A DNA stretch of 64,000 nt, from assembly GCA_023548195.1 (NCBI GenBank), contig JAJHZJ010000531.1, positions 5,144,302 through 5,208,301 of the forward strand. The letters run 5' to 3'. Position 1 is the stretch's first letter, and every line of letters begins with the position of its first letter. A program made the position numbers and the translations under genes. Below the pieces are notes generated by a model. It was not told the DNA's origin. It saw only the letters and a program-made list of their open reading frames with translations, and did not search any database. Origin of the DNA: Bettongia penicillata ogilbyi (Eukaryota; Chordata; Mammalia; Diprotodontia; Potoroidae). Below, piece after piece: positions 11,395-22,389 of this stretch.

Positions 11395-12191
11395 TAGCCA
11401 TGCCTTGCTTTATTGTACTTCACTTTATTGTGCTTCACAGGTATTACATTTTTTTTTGCAAATTGAAGGTTTGTAGCTACCCTGAGTCAAAGAAGCGTAT
11501 AGGAGTCATTTCTGCAATAGCATGTGCTCACGTCATGTCTCTGTGTCACATTTTGTTAATTCTCACAATATTTCAAACTTTATTATTATTTTATATGTGT
11601 TATGGTGACCTGTGATCAATGATCTTTGATGTGCTTGTAATTGTTTTGGGGTACTACAAACTACACCCATATAAGATGGCAAACTTCACTGATAAATGTG
11701 TGTTCTGATTGCTCCACCAACCAATCCTTCCCTCATCTCTCTCCCTCTCCTTGAGCCTCCCTATTTCCTGAGTCACTATAATATTGAAATTAAGTCAATT
11801 AATAACGCTACAATGGTCTTTATATGTTCAATTGAAAGGAAGTTAATCAATGTGGCAACTTCATTGTCTTAAAGAAATTACTAGTCACCCCAACCTTCAG
11901 CAATTATCACCCTGATCAATCAGCAGTCATCAGCATTGAGGCAAGAACTTCCACCAGCAAAACACTCAGATGTTGCTTAGTATTTTTTTAAAAGAATAAA
12001 GTACTTTTAATTAAAGTATGCACAACTTTTTTAGATTTAATACTATTGCACACTTAAAGGGACATAGTATAATATAAACATCTTTTATATGAACTGGAAA
12101 ACCAAAAAATTCATGTGACTGGCTTTATTGCAATATTCACTTTAATTCAATGGTCTCGAACTGAACATACACTATCTCCAAAATATAGCTG
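11395..12191. mobile_element. Tigger1-type (pogo/Tc1-mariner) internally deleted DNA transposon
   Basis: The left end reads GCCATGCCTTGCTTTATTGT then TTCACTTTATTGTGCTTCAC. The right end has CTGGCTTTATTGCAATATTC and CACTATCTCCAAAATATAGC, the inverted terminal sequences of Tigger1. Internal landmarks such as AGCATGTGCTCACGTCATGT and CTGATTGCTCCACCAACCAA match the Tigger1 consensus I recall. It is 797 bp against about 2.4 kb for the full element. The transposase is missing, with the junction near 11834-11845 at GAAAGGAAG. TA lies at 11393-11394 and 12192-12193. Confidence 0.9.
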
Positions 12192-13456
12192 TACACAGTA
12201 GTAAATGACTATTGTGTTAGATAAATGCAAAGATTTAAGCTTTTGAGATAAGAATTTACTATTTGACTAAAATTGCTAGGAAAACTGGAAAGCAGATTGA
12301 CCGAAATCAGGAATAGACCAATATCTTATACCATTTACCAAGATAAGATCAAAATGGATATATGACTTAGACATAAAGGGAAATATCATAAGTAACTCAA
12401 AGGAGCATGGAACATGTTCTCTATGAGATTTATGGATTAGAGAATAATTTATGAATAAACAAGAGATAGAGAGCATTGTGAGATATAAAATAGATAATTT
12501 TGATTACATTAAATTAAATAGTTTTTGCAAAAAAAAAAACAACAAACCAATATGGTACTAGAAGGGAAGTAGAAGATTGGGGGAAAATAGCCAGTTTCTC
12601 AGATAAATGCCTCATCTCAAATATATAGAAAACTGAATCAAATTTATAAGAATATAAGTCATTCCCCAATTGATAAATGGTCAAAGGATATGAACAGATA
12701 CAGGGAGAAGAAATCAAAGTTGCATCTAGACATATGAGAAAACTCTAAATCATTATTGTTTAGAGAAATACAAATTAAAAAATGTTGAGTTACCATCCCA
12801 CACCTGTCAGATTGATTAAAATGAAAAAAGGAGGAAATGACAAATGTTGGAGGGAATGTGGAAAAATTGATACACTAATACTTTATTGGTGGAATTATGA
12901 ACTGATCTAATCATTTTGGAGAGTAATTTGGAATTGTATAAAATTATGTATACCCTTTGACCTAGCAATGCCACATTATTAGGTCTCTTTCCCAATGTAA
13001 CCATGGAAAAAGAAAAAGAACCTACGTGTTCTAAAATATGTATAACAACTGTCTTTGTGTTGGCAAAGAATTGGAAATCAAGAGGATGTCCAAAAATTAT
13101 GGAATGACTGAATAAGTTGTGGTATATAATTTTGATAGAATACTACTGTGCTCTAAGAAATAGAAAGCAGGTAGTTTTAGGAAAAAAAGGAAAGACTAGC
13201 ATGAAATAAGAAGAGTGAAATGAGCTTGAAGAAAATGCTAGGTATAGTAACAGCAATATTCTTCAAAGAATAACTACGAATAACTAAAATATTCTGAGTA
13301 ATATGACCATTTATATCAACTATGAAAGACTTATGAAAGAGAATGCTATCTCCCTTCAGAGAAAGAATTGATCTATGGTAGCATGTATTATATACTTCCA
13401 TATATATATATATATATAAGCATGTATTATATACTTACACACATATACATATACAT

Positions 13457-13536
<80 letters not shown>

Positions 13537-13620
13537 ATCTTCTCTAATGTGGGATTGGGAGGTAGGGAGAGAGACAAATTTAAACTCAGAATGTAACCAA
13601 AAAATAAAATGTCTCATCAT
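12192..13620 (+). mobile_element. L1 LINE ORF2 C-terminus and 3' region, 3' segment of the split copy
   Basis: Resumes L1 text immediately after the Tigger element with CAGTAGTAAATGACTATTGT. It continues through AAAACTGGAAAGCAGATTGA and CCAAGATAAGATCAAAATGG, the GACCTAGCAATGCCACATTA region, and the 3' end near GAGAAAGAATTGATCTATGG. The element ends about 13610 at AAAATAAAATGTCTC. A CA/TA microsatellite has expanded inside the 3' region. Confidence 0.85.
13398..13532. repeat. TA/CA compound microsatellite in L1 3' region
   Basis: (TA)n, then (CA)n, then (TA)n. The 17-mer GCATGTATTATATACTT occurs twice, at 13381 and 13420, suggesting a slippage duplication. Confidence 0.9.
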
Positions 13621-14394
13621 TTCTCTTTTTGATCAAAAGTGATATTATCTAACTTGATATCTTACTCACTAGACTTTGCTCTGTATGGTTTTTAACTATT
13701 TTCAAAAATCATATCCACCATCAGAGTATGAGGAAGAGTTACCATGGATGACATTGGCTAGTAACCAGAGGAGCTGTGAGAGTCCTGAGTCCTCATTTGC
13801 TAAGTTTACATTTCCTGCTCCTCTCTAACTCTTACGTGCTACAGAATCTTGAGGCAATTACAAAAGATAATTGATGCCCAGGAACGTTTCGAACTATAGA
13901 AGCATAGTCAGAATTGGAAAATAGCTTTCTGTGGTGACTACTAGGAAGAAGGAAGCGTTTGTGAGATACTTAAATTTTGGAATCTTAAAAAAATGAATCG
14001 TGTCCTATTTATGAGACTATTGACTGTAGCTAAGGGTTTAGTTTCTGGGCTACAAGAGCAAAGCTAATTGACCTAAACTGAGATGAGCTTGGATGCAGAG
14101 ACAGGTTGGATGCAGAGATGTAATATATTACAGCAGATTTTAAATAATTCTTTATGATTTGTAAAAGGTGATAGTAACTGGGTGATCCATTTTTGCATGT
14201 GTGAATTTTATAATTACTGTGAATTTTGTTAATAAATTGAATGATTCTACTTAAAAAAAACTTACTCAGGTCTTCTTCATTTTAACCCTTTCTCCATAAG
14301 CTACAAAAAGAGGGAGGAGACAAGAGCACCTATCATGGCCTTTATAATAAGGGCTATTGAGAAAAGCAAAATGGTGGCCAAAACATCTAAGTGC
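13621..14394. other. No recognised feature
   Basis: No family or coding signature identified between the L1 end and the L2 fragment. Confidence 0.5.
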
Positions 14395-14930
14395 TTTGTT
14401 GAGGGGTCCTTCTTGCTGTTCCTCCATCTTCCATCTCTGTACCTTTGCATCAAATTTCCCTGAAGTCTAGACTGCTCTTCATCCTCACCTCAATTTCTTG
14501 CACTTCTTGGTTTTTTTATGACACTTTTAAATGACATCTGTTGTATGAGGCCTTTCCTTGATCCCCCAGCTATGGAGTTATGACAGATGTCTTTTGGGAA
14601 TCTCTATACATGTGCATGTTATCTAGGGACAGATAGGTGGCAAAGTGGATACAATACTAGGCTGAGAGTAAGAAAAATTCATCTTCTTGAATTCAAATCT
14701 GGCTTCAGATCCATAATAGCAGTGTGACCCTGGTCAAGTCACTTAACCCTATTTCCCTCAGTTTCCTCAAGTGTAATGCAAATGAGTTGGAGAAGGAAAT
14801 GGCAAACCATTTCAGTATCTTTGTCAAGAAAATTGAAGGCAGGAAATACTTCTCTATTTGCCATTGTGTTCCCAGCACAGTGCCTGACCCATAGAAGGTA
14901 CTTAAATACTTCTTGACTGATTTGTTTGAG
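14395..14930 (+). mobile_element. L2 LINE 3' end, split by a SINE
   Basis: TTGCTGTTCCTCCATCTTCC, TCTCTGTACCTTTGCATCAA and GTATGAGGCCTTTCCTTGAT lead into the L2 3' UTR. After the SINE at 14627-14832 the L2 end resumes with GAAGGCAGGAAATACTTCTC and CAGCACAGTGCCTGACCCAT. It has no coding capacity left. Confidence 0.75.
14627..14832 (+). mobile_element. Mar-1-type SINE inserted in L2
   Basis: GGGACAGATAGGTGGCAAAG (head), GTCAAGTCACTTAACCCTAT (CORE), GGAGAAGGAAATGGCAAACC. It stops at TTTGTCAAGAAAA, lacking the last 40-50 bp. Confidence 0.85.
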
Positions 14931-14941
14931 CAAGGGAGTAA

Positions 14942-15127
14942 CAGGTCATAGGATCTTAGAATCAGAGCTGGAATGGGCATCTGTTCTACGCACTTCATTT
15001 TATAGATGGAGAAAATGCAATTTCAGAGAAATTAAAGTAACATAAGGTGCTAAATGACGGAACCAAGATTTGAATCAGGGTCTCCTGACTATACCAACAT
15101 CCTTTCCACTTTCCCTCTCTGCCTAGC
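14942..15127 (-). mobile_element. MIR/Ther-type SINE (antisense)
   Basis: ATAGGATCTTAGAATCAGAG, CACTTCATTTTATAGATGGA, then GATTTGAATCAGGGTCTCCT and CCTTTCCACTTTCCCTCTCT. Confidence 0.75.
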
Positions 15128-16169
15128 TTTTGAGTCCATAAAAAATAAAATAAAATAAAAAATCTCCTTGGGAAATAAATCTTGCATTAAAAGGAACGCT
15201 AAATAACTATAAATTCTCCATCTACAATCTTGGCTGTTGGAGACTCGGTGATATCCATGATTTCATAGAGGTGGAATGATCTCCTTGTATCCCCTCTCCA
15301 GGGCTTTGTGTATAGACTCTAGCCCTGCCCTAGTCAGTTCCACTTAGAGTATGCAGCAGCTCTTCTCTTCCTAATTCCCTGTAGTATATAGCAGGGTGGT
15401 CTTGGCTAATGACTGAAGAATTAAAATCATTGATGCTGACACATGTGGAGGAACCTCAGAACAGAGCAGCTTTCCCCTAGCTGTGACCTCCTAACCCTAC
15501 AGTTAATTGGCCTTGAAAGGAAGCTCTCATAGGTCTGACTCAGGCTCCTCTGAGATTTACTGGATAACAATTTCAGACTCTGACCTGAAGAGCCACAGTG
15601 CATTGTGTCAGCTTCCTGCCGTGAATCGACGCCATCTAAGTGATGGTTGAGTTGCTGTGTCTTGGGTCTCAAGTAATCGGAGCAGATGTTTTTTGGGGAA
15701 GATTACTATTGCCAGGCTCTGTCTTCACAGAAAGGTGAAAGTGAGGGTCCAATTATATTTTCTAGATTCCTCAGGAACAAACAAACACATCACCAAATTT
15801 GGACTATGTGCAACACTATGCAGGTGATTTTTCCTCCCACAAAAATGTCCCTCATTTAAATAATGAATGACATTTCCCCCTCATTCCTAGTGTCTAAAAG
15901 TTTTTTATTGCTTATAAATGAGACTCCATCAGGAAGGCATAAAAGATCTTTCAGGCTTTTACAATGCTATTTAGTAAAGTATTTTTAGATCAAGAGGAAC
16001 ATGGTTAATGGACAGAGAGAGTCAGAAACATGCCCATGACATATGCCAAGTGTATGACCATGGGCTTAACCTCTCAGTTCCTCAGGCATCTCTCAAAGTC
16101 CATAAGTTGCAGAACAGCCTCTGAACTGCAAGAAAGGGTTTCCTCACTGAAAGCTCTCTACACCAAAGA
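15128..16169. other. No recognised feature
   Basis: Contains a short (AAAAT)n run at 15138-15162. The block 15420-15690 is more GC-rich than its surroundings and has an 81-codon reverse frame (15427-15672), but nothing identifies it. Confidence 0.45.
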
Positions 16170-16678
16170 AATCCTGTTGCTCATCCTTTGCTTTCAAAGA
16201 GGACCAGTAGTATGACAGGTGATGTCTTGACTTGCTCAAGATTTAATTGAGGCAAGATTTAATTGAGTGCAAACTCATTCTCTCTTCCTAAGTGATTGAA
16301 GTCCAGCAAGTCCAGTGAGTCAGGACTACTGGCAACAGCCTGGGGTTTAGTGCATGACCTTGATATCTTTGATGTCTGGTCAAGCTCTAAGTGCTCCATA
16401 GTGCCCGCTCCAGCCACTTTCATGGCTGTTGGAACAAATTGTTCTTATTCCCCCATTCTATTTGGAGGAGGGGAGAGAAGTCTTCTCATGTGAGAAGTAA
16501 ACATCTTCCTAACTTATCACCAGCTTTGAGGTCTGTCAGTTATCCTCAACCTGGTATAGCCCATCTGCCAAGATGGTTTACCAGGGTGTGGTTGCTATGT
16601 ATGCTATAGCTTCTTGGAACCACAGGTGAGAGTTGGGTGAAGGTGGACACCAAAGATGAATGAGCAATCCTGAAAGTC
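16170..16678 (-). mobile_element. Long SINE-like repeat, copy 2 (antisense)
   Basis: Reverse complement of the unit at 120-598: ACAGGTGAGAG near 16622, CTGCCAAGATGG near 16565, GGAACAAATTG near 16430, CTGGTCAAGCTC near 16376. The 3' tail ends near 16173 with GCTCATCCTTTGCTTTCAAA. Within the tail a 16-bp unit is tandemly duplicated at 16237-16267 (CAAGATTTAATTGAGG twice). Confidence 0.7.
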
Positions 16679-16685
16679 TATTTAA

Positions 16686-17062
16686 AAAGAATTGCAGGAT
16701 CACAGGAAAAATTGTAGGACCATCTGGTCCAACTCCTTCTTCACTTTTTAGGGGATGAGCTAACATTTCTAGAATTCTCTAAGGTTTGCAAAACACTTTA
16801 CTGAGCTTCACAACAACCCTGTGAGGTAGATGCTCTTATTATCCCCATTTTACAGATAAGTAAACTGAGAATGGAACTCTCAGAGGCAGTAGGTATCTAT
16901 TTTATAAGATTGTGTATGCCAAAGTGTTTTGTTAATATTGGAGCTTCACTTAAACATTACTGATCCTTTTTTCTTTTGGTGCTGATGATGTTGCTAAGGA
17001 AGCAGAGACAAGATCAGTCTTGATATCCTGACTCCAAATCTATTGCTCTTCCCACTGTTCCA
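16686..17062 (-). mobile_element. MIR3/Ther-type SINE pieces (antisense), interrupted
   Basis: AGGTTTGCAAAACACTTTAC, ACAACAACCCTGTGAGGTAG and CCCCATTTTACAGATAAGTA are a marsupial MIR3-like SINE. Its head appears to resume at 17028-17062 (CTGACTCCAAATCTATTGCT, CTTCCCACTGTTCC) after about 130 bp of other sequence. A short MIR-like piece precedes it at 16688-16750. Confidence 0.6.
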
Positions 17063-17574
17063 GGCTCCTTAAATGCAGTAAAAGTGAATTTAAGTTTTAA
17101 AGGGCTTAATTTATAGTCAGGGAGTAGTTTGGCCTCTGGGCAAATTTAGCAGCACAATCTCTGGATACCCACCATATAGATTAAATGTGCCATACCCCTT
17201 TAGGGAAAAGCTGTTAAAACTAGGTGTATCTCTAAGAATATGCCCCAGGATGGTCGATTTTTGTGAAAAAAGGAAGACTCTATATTCATTAAAATGTTAA
17301 TAGAAGTACTTTTTTGTGATTGTAAAGATGCCTTTCAACTGGGAAATGACTAAGAAATTAAAATCTGTAACTAAAAATAGTGATTGCCTTTCCCAGACTA
17401 CCTTTTCAGGAAAACTCTTCATTTCATGCTTTTCTCTCCCCACCGTCAGTCTATTTCTAGAACCATGAAAGATGTTCAGATCAATTCTGCCATTGTTCCC
17501 AGATAGTCTGTCAAATCTAATTTCCTCAACCCTAACTTTCCCCATCGGAGATCCTCTCTTTGGCTACCACTTCT
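17063..17574. other. No recognised feature
   Basis: No family identified. An 82-codon reverse frame (17297-17545) shows no domain. Confidence 0.45.
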
Positions 17575-17690
17575 AATTGTGAATTATCTCCTTCGTAAGC
17601 AGATGAGCTCTTTGAGGAGCTCTTTTTAATTTGTATTTTCAGCTCTTAGTACATAGTAAGCACTTAACAAATGCTTTGTCATCCATCTAT
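17575..17690 (+). mobile_element. L2 3' end fragment
   Basis: GATGAGCTCTTTGAGGAGCT, TTGTATTTTCAGCTCTTAGT and AGTAAGCACTTAACAAATGC match the L2 terminal region. Confidence 0.65.
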
Positions 17691-18115
17691 CCAAATTACT
17701 ATGCAGTAGAGATGGATGAATATGTTGAATATACAGAAGTATTGAAAGACATGAACTGACACAAAGTGAAGCAAGAAAAACCAGGAAAGCAACGTACATG
17801 AAAACTGCAACAATGCAATTGAAAGAACAGTCACAACAGCAAAGCAATCAAAACAGAATGCTAAAAAAGTGTAATGACCAAGCTTGGTCCCAAAGAAGAG
17901 ATGAGAAGGCCCCTCTCCCCTCCTTTTATGAAGCAGTGTGGAACACAGCATCAGACTTTTTTGAATAACTTGCTTTATTTTACAGAACTTTTTTTTCCTC
18001 TTGATCTTTCTTCTTCATTATAAAAGAGCTCTCTGGATAAGAGGGGGAAGGGATACAATGAGAAATGTAAGTGATTTGAAAACAAAGGACAGCAATAAAA
18101 ATTTATCTAAAAGCA
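17691..18115 (+). mobile_element. L1-type 3' end
   Basis: AAAGACATGAACTGACACAA and TAATGACCAAGCTTGGTCCC, then AAGAAGAGATGAGAAGGCCC, a pyrimidine-rich stretch near 17990, and the end CAGCAATAAAAATTTATCTA. The same 3' end recurs at 20375-20612. I assign it to L1 from memory of marsupial 3' UTRs. Confidence 0.6.
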
Positions 18116-18239
18116 AAGGGCTGGGGGTATTGCAGCAATAGCTGTGAAAGGCTCCCTGCATAGAATTCTGCCTTCATCCTTCTGTACTATGATCCTCCAT
18201 GTACTAATATTCATCTTATTTAAGCAGTATCTACTCATA

Positions 18240-18725
18240 AGCAAAATATCACAGAATCACAGAATTTGAGATTTGGAAAGGACCTCAGTAGACAGCCAGA
18301 CCATGAAAACCCTGACATTCCCCAATATAATATACCAGAAAAGTGATCATCAAGCCTCAACTTGAAGATCCCCAAAGAGGGGCAACCCACAGCCATTTGA
18401 GGCAGCCCATCCCACTTTTGGATAGCTCTAATTAGTGGGGATTTTTTCTTGACATGAAGACTTAATTGAGCCCCTCACCACTTTTGTCCCTTGCTTCTCA
18501 ATTTTCCCAAAAAGAACATATCAGATTCCTCTTTTGTAGGACTGATCTTCAAAAATTCAATATAGTTTTCATGTACCTACTCTCCCACACCTCTAACTTC
18601 AACTCTAAGTCCATCATCATGCTGTCCTCCAGAACTAACACATGAATCCAGAGGAGTTCTAGCAGACAAGGTACAGGGGGTTATCACACCTTTTTTCCTG
18701 GAAGCTGTTCCTTTCTTGACATGGT
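18240..18725 (-). mobile_element. CR1/L3-type LINE 3' region (antisense)
   Basis: ACAGAATCACAGAATTTGAG, GGGGCAACCCACAGCCATTT, CCCATCCCACTTTTGGATAG and CTGTCCTCCAGAACTAACAC follow the antisense 3' region of CR1-like LINEs in order. Confidence 0.6.
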
Positions 18726-18938
18726 ATCAAAATTTCGCAGGATATGCACATTTGGGATACTCACCCCAAATATTCAAATGGACTATCTGTGCCCAGCCTG
18801 TGGTAGAGCATTCTGAGCTTGTATTGATCTGATCAGCCAGAGTCAGACACATTGAAACCTCACTTTACGATGGTGATGTCATTTGGGTCTTCTTCTAAGA
18901 CCAAGGATGGCAACCAACGAACCAACCCAAATTATGTT
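18726..18938 (+). mobile_element. SINE with shared 3' tail
   Basis: CAGCCTGTGGTAGAGCATTC, TTGATCTGATCAGCCAGAGT and the tail GGTGATGTCATTTGGGTCTT, then AAGACCAAGGATGGCAACCA. The tail matches those at 51213, 52055 and 120-598, but the body differs. Confidence 0.55.
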
Positions 18939-18945
18939 AGTTTGT

Positions 18946-19058
18946 TAGGTGCCACATCATTCTGCTCACTTGTGCTCAACTTTCAGGCCACTCAAACCCT
19001 TGGACATCTTCTCAGACTTCTGTCTAATCGTACTTCTCTATCTCCAATGTGTGAAGTT
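18946..19058 (-). mobile_element. CR1/L3-type fragment (antisense)
   Basis: GCTCACTTGTGCTCAACTTT, CACTCAAACCCTTGGACATC and TTCTGTCTAATCGTACTTCT correspond to CR1 sequence upstream of that at 18240-18725. This suggests one CR1 copy split by the SINE at 18726. It is paralogous to 20796-20910. Confidence 0.55.
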
Positions 19059-19099
19059 TACACATATACACACGCACACATACACACACGTATATGTAT
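19059..19099. repeat. Short CA/TA microsatellite
   Basis: CACATATACACACGCACACA and following repeats, sitting between the CR1 fragment and the next SINE. Confidence 0.8.
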
Positions 19100-19335
19100 G
19101 AAAAATATGAGTAAGTCAAGGAATAGACCTGCAATTTCCCCATTGTTGTGGGTGAGGAAATTCTCTCTACAAATGTGAGCTGGTGCCTTCCCTGCCATTT
19201 ATAGTCTTAGAGAGCTGTCTAGGGGATAATGAAAGTTAAATTCATTTGCCTGGGATCATATAGGCAGCATATGTCTGAGGCAAGCCTTGAAACCAGATCA
19301 TCCTGACTGCAAGGTCATATTTCTAGGCATTGTGT
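19100..19335 (-). mobile_element. MIR-type SINE (antisense)
   Basis: GGAATAGACCTGCAATTTCC, GTGAGCTGGTGCCTTCCCTG, TATAGTCTTAGAGAGCTGTC and the head-like CATCCTGACTGCAAGG. The opening block is also attached to the CR1 piece at 20796. Confidence 0.55.
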
Positions 19336-19349
19336 GACACTTTCCTTCT

Positions 19350-19356
19350 ACACATC

Positions 19357-19391
<35 letters not shown>

Positions 19392-19431
19392 ACACACACT
19401 CACACACACACAAACACACACACACACACAT
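19350..19431. repeat. (CA)n microsatellite
   Basis: About 80 bp of CA with a few CACT and CAAA interruptions. Confidence 0.95.
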
Positions 19432-19469
19432 TACTTCCCCCCGAGTTTTCATCCAGATGTTCAGTTTAA

Positions 19470-19592
19470 GTAGTAGTAGTTGTTTCTCTGACTCATATTC
19501 GACTCTATGTGACCCCATGAACTTTGTCCATGGGGTGTTGTTAGCAAAGATACTGGAGTGCTTTGCTATTTCCTTCTACACTAAGCAGGTAT
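19470..19592 (-). mobile_element. Mar-1 SINE 3' half (antisense)
   Basis: AGTTGTTTCTCTGACTCATA, GTGACCCCATGAACTTTGTC and AGATACTGGAGTGCTTTGCT. The CORE and head are missing. Confidence 0.75.
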
Positions 19593-20374
19593 GACCACCC
19601 AGTCTAGGAAATCAGAACAGAACATCATTAATTGGGAGATGGGGCTTGGAGGTATTAGGTCAGACTGATAGTGGGCTCTGAGAACTGTGGTGGAAATAGT
19701 GTGCCCATCCTCAGAGGTAATATGCACAGTGCAGAGCCCCATTTGGGCAAGGTATATTATAATTCTCTAGTTTTTGTACCACACTTCTCTTTGCAGAACT
19801 GAATGAAGCCTACTTTGAAAAACTCTAACACATCTAACATCATAACCCCTTTAAGCCATGTCTTCTCAATGTCAAAAGTATGGCAAACCAACTGGTTGGA
19901 TATTGATTGGTTTATTTTTTTAAATTTTGATGCAGATGTTCATTTTTAAGTAGGCACAGAGTTAGCCAGTCCAGACTAAAACATAAGCATAATACCTAGA
20001 CAGCTATCTTTTGAGATAATACTGGGTGATGGGGAAGAGAAGAAGGCAAGATTAGCTCACATCACTAATGAACTTAACCTCAGTACTAGAGGTTTGATTT
20101 GTTGTCTTATAAGGAAGGATTCTTAGTCTTTTCCTGATGAGAAACTATTATGGATGTTTCAGTGAAATCTTTAAGTCCTAGTGGGTGGTTGTACAAGAGA
20201 TAATTGCTAGTGGGTGTTGCTTCTTCAAGACACTGTTAGAAGCAGGAGCTGCTGGCCAGCCTTGTTCTTCCTACAGGTAGTATTTGTAGGCATAAGGGGA
20301 GGGGTTGGCAACAGCAATGAGTCTGGAGAAAATAGAGGTAAGTCTTTGAGATCTCTATCATCTATCTTTATCAT
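19593..20374. other. No recognised feature
   Basis: No family or coding signature identified. Confidence 0.5.
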
Positions 20375-20612
20375 CTCTACTTCTTTGTAGAGGTGGGAGA
20401 CTATGGATGTGGAATATTGAATAAAATGTCAAAATTTTTTTGGATATATTGGTCAATTGTGCTGAACTGTTAATGCTCTTTCTCTCATTTAAGCCTTTTG
20501 ATAAGGCATTATTCTCTGGATTAGATTGGAAGGTGGGCTATATTAAGGATGGAGGGTAATATAAAAGCAAAAGATATCAATAAAAATTTATTTTAAAAAT
20601 TTTAAAAGAATG
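20375..20612 (+). mobile_element. L1-type 3' end, second copy
   Basis: TAGAGGTGGGAGACTATGGA, TGTGGAATATTGAATAAAAT and the end AAAGATATCAATAAAAATTT. The terminal block equals that of 17691-18115 (CAATAAAAATTTAT). Confidence 0.6.
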
Positions 20613-20795
20613 CTTCCCTAGCTCTGCACCATTATTTTTGTATGTGAAAATCATTTTGTATTTATCAGGAGATCACAATTAATTCAAGTTCAAATAATAA
20701 GAAATCTGATTTAGTGAAAGTAATAAAGTGGTACTAAGTCACATTTAATTTGAGTCGAAATTAAATGAATGCCATGTGTCTGAGAATTGAATATT

Positions 20796-20970
20796 AGCTG
20801 CCGTATCACATGGCTCACTTGTATTCAACTTTCAGGCCTCTAAAACCCTTGAATATTTTTTAAACTTTCAGACTTCTGTCTAATCATACCTCTCCATCTC
20901 TTATGTGTGAAGTCTAGGTCAGGGAATAAACCTGTGATTTCATCTCAGAATTGAGATTTTAGTACGTTGC
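20796..20970 (-). mobile_element. CR1/L3 fragment fused to SINE start (antisense), paralogue of 18946-19140
   Basis: GGCTCACTTGTATTCAACTT, CAGACTTCTGTCTAATCATA and CTTATGTGTGAAGTCTAGGT, then GGGAATAAACCTGTGATTTC. The join between the CR1-like part and the 'aataaacctgtgatttc' part falls at the same place as in the copy near 19.1 kb. Confidence 0.5.
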
Positions 20971-22389
20971 TACATCAGTCAGCACTTACCTGTTGCCATG
21001 TGGATTATGTACTACTGCAGTTGTGTTAATTTATTTGAAAGAGTCTTACAAAATGGACAAAATGAAGAATACTTCAGATGGTAACTCTGCCAGTGTAAAA
21101 AAGAAGAGATTTGTTATTAGGACAAAATATTGATGGGATTGAATGGCACAAACGTAGTCATAGTTAACTCTAACTAGGATGAAATGTTGGTGCTTGAATT
21201 GAAAGTGTGGGATATCATAAAACACACAGGAGAAATAAAAGAAAAAGATAAAATTGCATCAGTTTTTGTGGTTTTCAAATAGCTACCAATTACGCCGAGT
21301 ACAGAGAGGGCAGGGCCACACTCACAAATGATATAAGCAGGGAAATGCCACACTTGTCTTTCCTCTTGGTGTCTGGTAGCAGCAGAGATTTCAGTCTGGA
21401 GCAAGACTATATGCTTCATCTTCCCTTTCCTGGGCCAAGGTTCTGCGTAAGGTCATTCAATAACCATTTATGAGTTTGCGATTACAAAGCCTATTTTAGA
21501 GAGGTCAATTATATTCTCTCAGATCCTGTCCCTGCAATTCAGGTAGCTGCCAGTATATGAATAAAGATGTGCTAGGATGGAATTTTTCTAAACTATGGGG
21601 TTCTCTCCATCCTTGGCAGGGCATAAAACCCTCTGCAGTTGGGGTAGGGAACAAGGGGGGATGAAATGACTAGAATTATTGGATATTTTCAAGTAAAATT
21701 TCCACATAAATACATAAATTTTTTTTCAGTGAAAACAAAGTTCAAATCAAAATCAGCATAGCACAGAAAATTCATCCCAGTTGACAATGACTGCAGCACA
21801 GTGGTTACTTAAGGATGAAAGCATCATCTACTAAGGTCATTGCCACTTTGAGGGTAGTCTCATGACACAAATGAATTGAATGACTATCCTGCCTGCTGCA
21901 TTTAAACATGGAATATGTAAACTAGATGTTAAACATGTTTTCATGGAAGTTGAAAATACCACAATATGTTTTACACATACACAAACACACGCACACATAC
22001 ACCCATTCCTCAGTGCCATGCATTTTGGTAAGATAATGAGATTATTTCTGAAAAAGGAAAATTAAAAAACAAAATAACTCAATAAGAGTTATAGACAATA
22101 ACTTGAAATTTTCAAAAATTAATTTAAATATCTTAATTTTTATTTTCTATTTTTCAAATGAAGTGATGCCCTTATAAGAAAGATAAATACATAAGTTCAA
22201 AGAGAAAATTCAGCGGAGTAGTTGAAACTAGTACAAGATAAGTTCAAAGGATCACAAATTTAACAATTCCCCCCCCCAAAAAAAACCCTGTGTCATCAAA
22301 AGTATTACTTTTGTTATATGAGGTTACCATAATTTAATTGTGCTAAGTATAAAAAGAACTTCATTTATTTTTAATGAGAAAGGTGGATG
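20971..22389. other. No recognised feature
   Basis: Contains a short CA tract at 21972-22003 and a C8/A8 run near 22268. It may include earlier, unrecognisable parts of the hAT relic that follows. Confidence 0.45.

Noticed and set aside
19350..19431. CRISPR-like or other regular spaced array
   Set aside because: It is a CA microsatellite with slippage variants. No spaced repeats of CRISPR type occur anywhere in the window.
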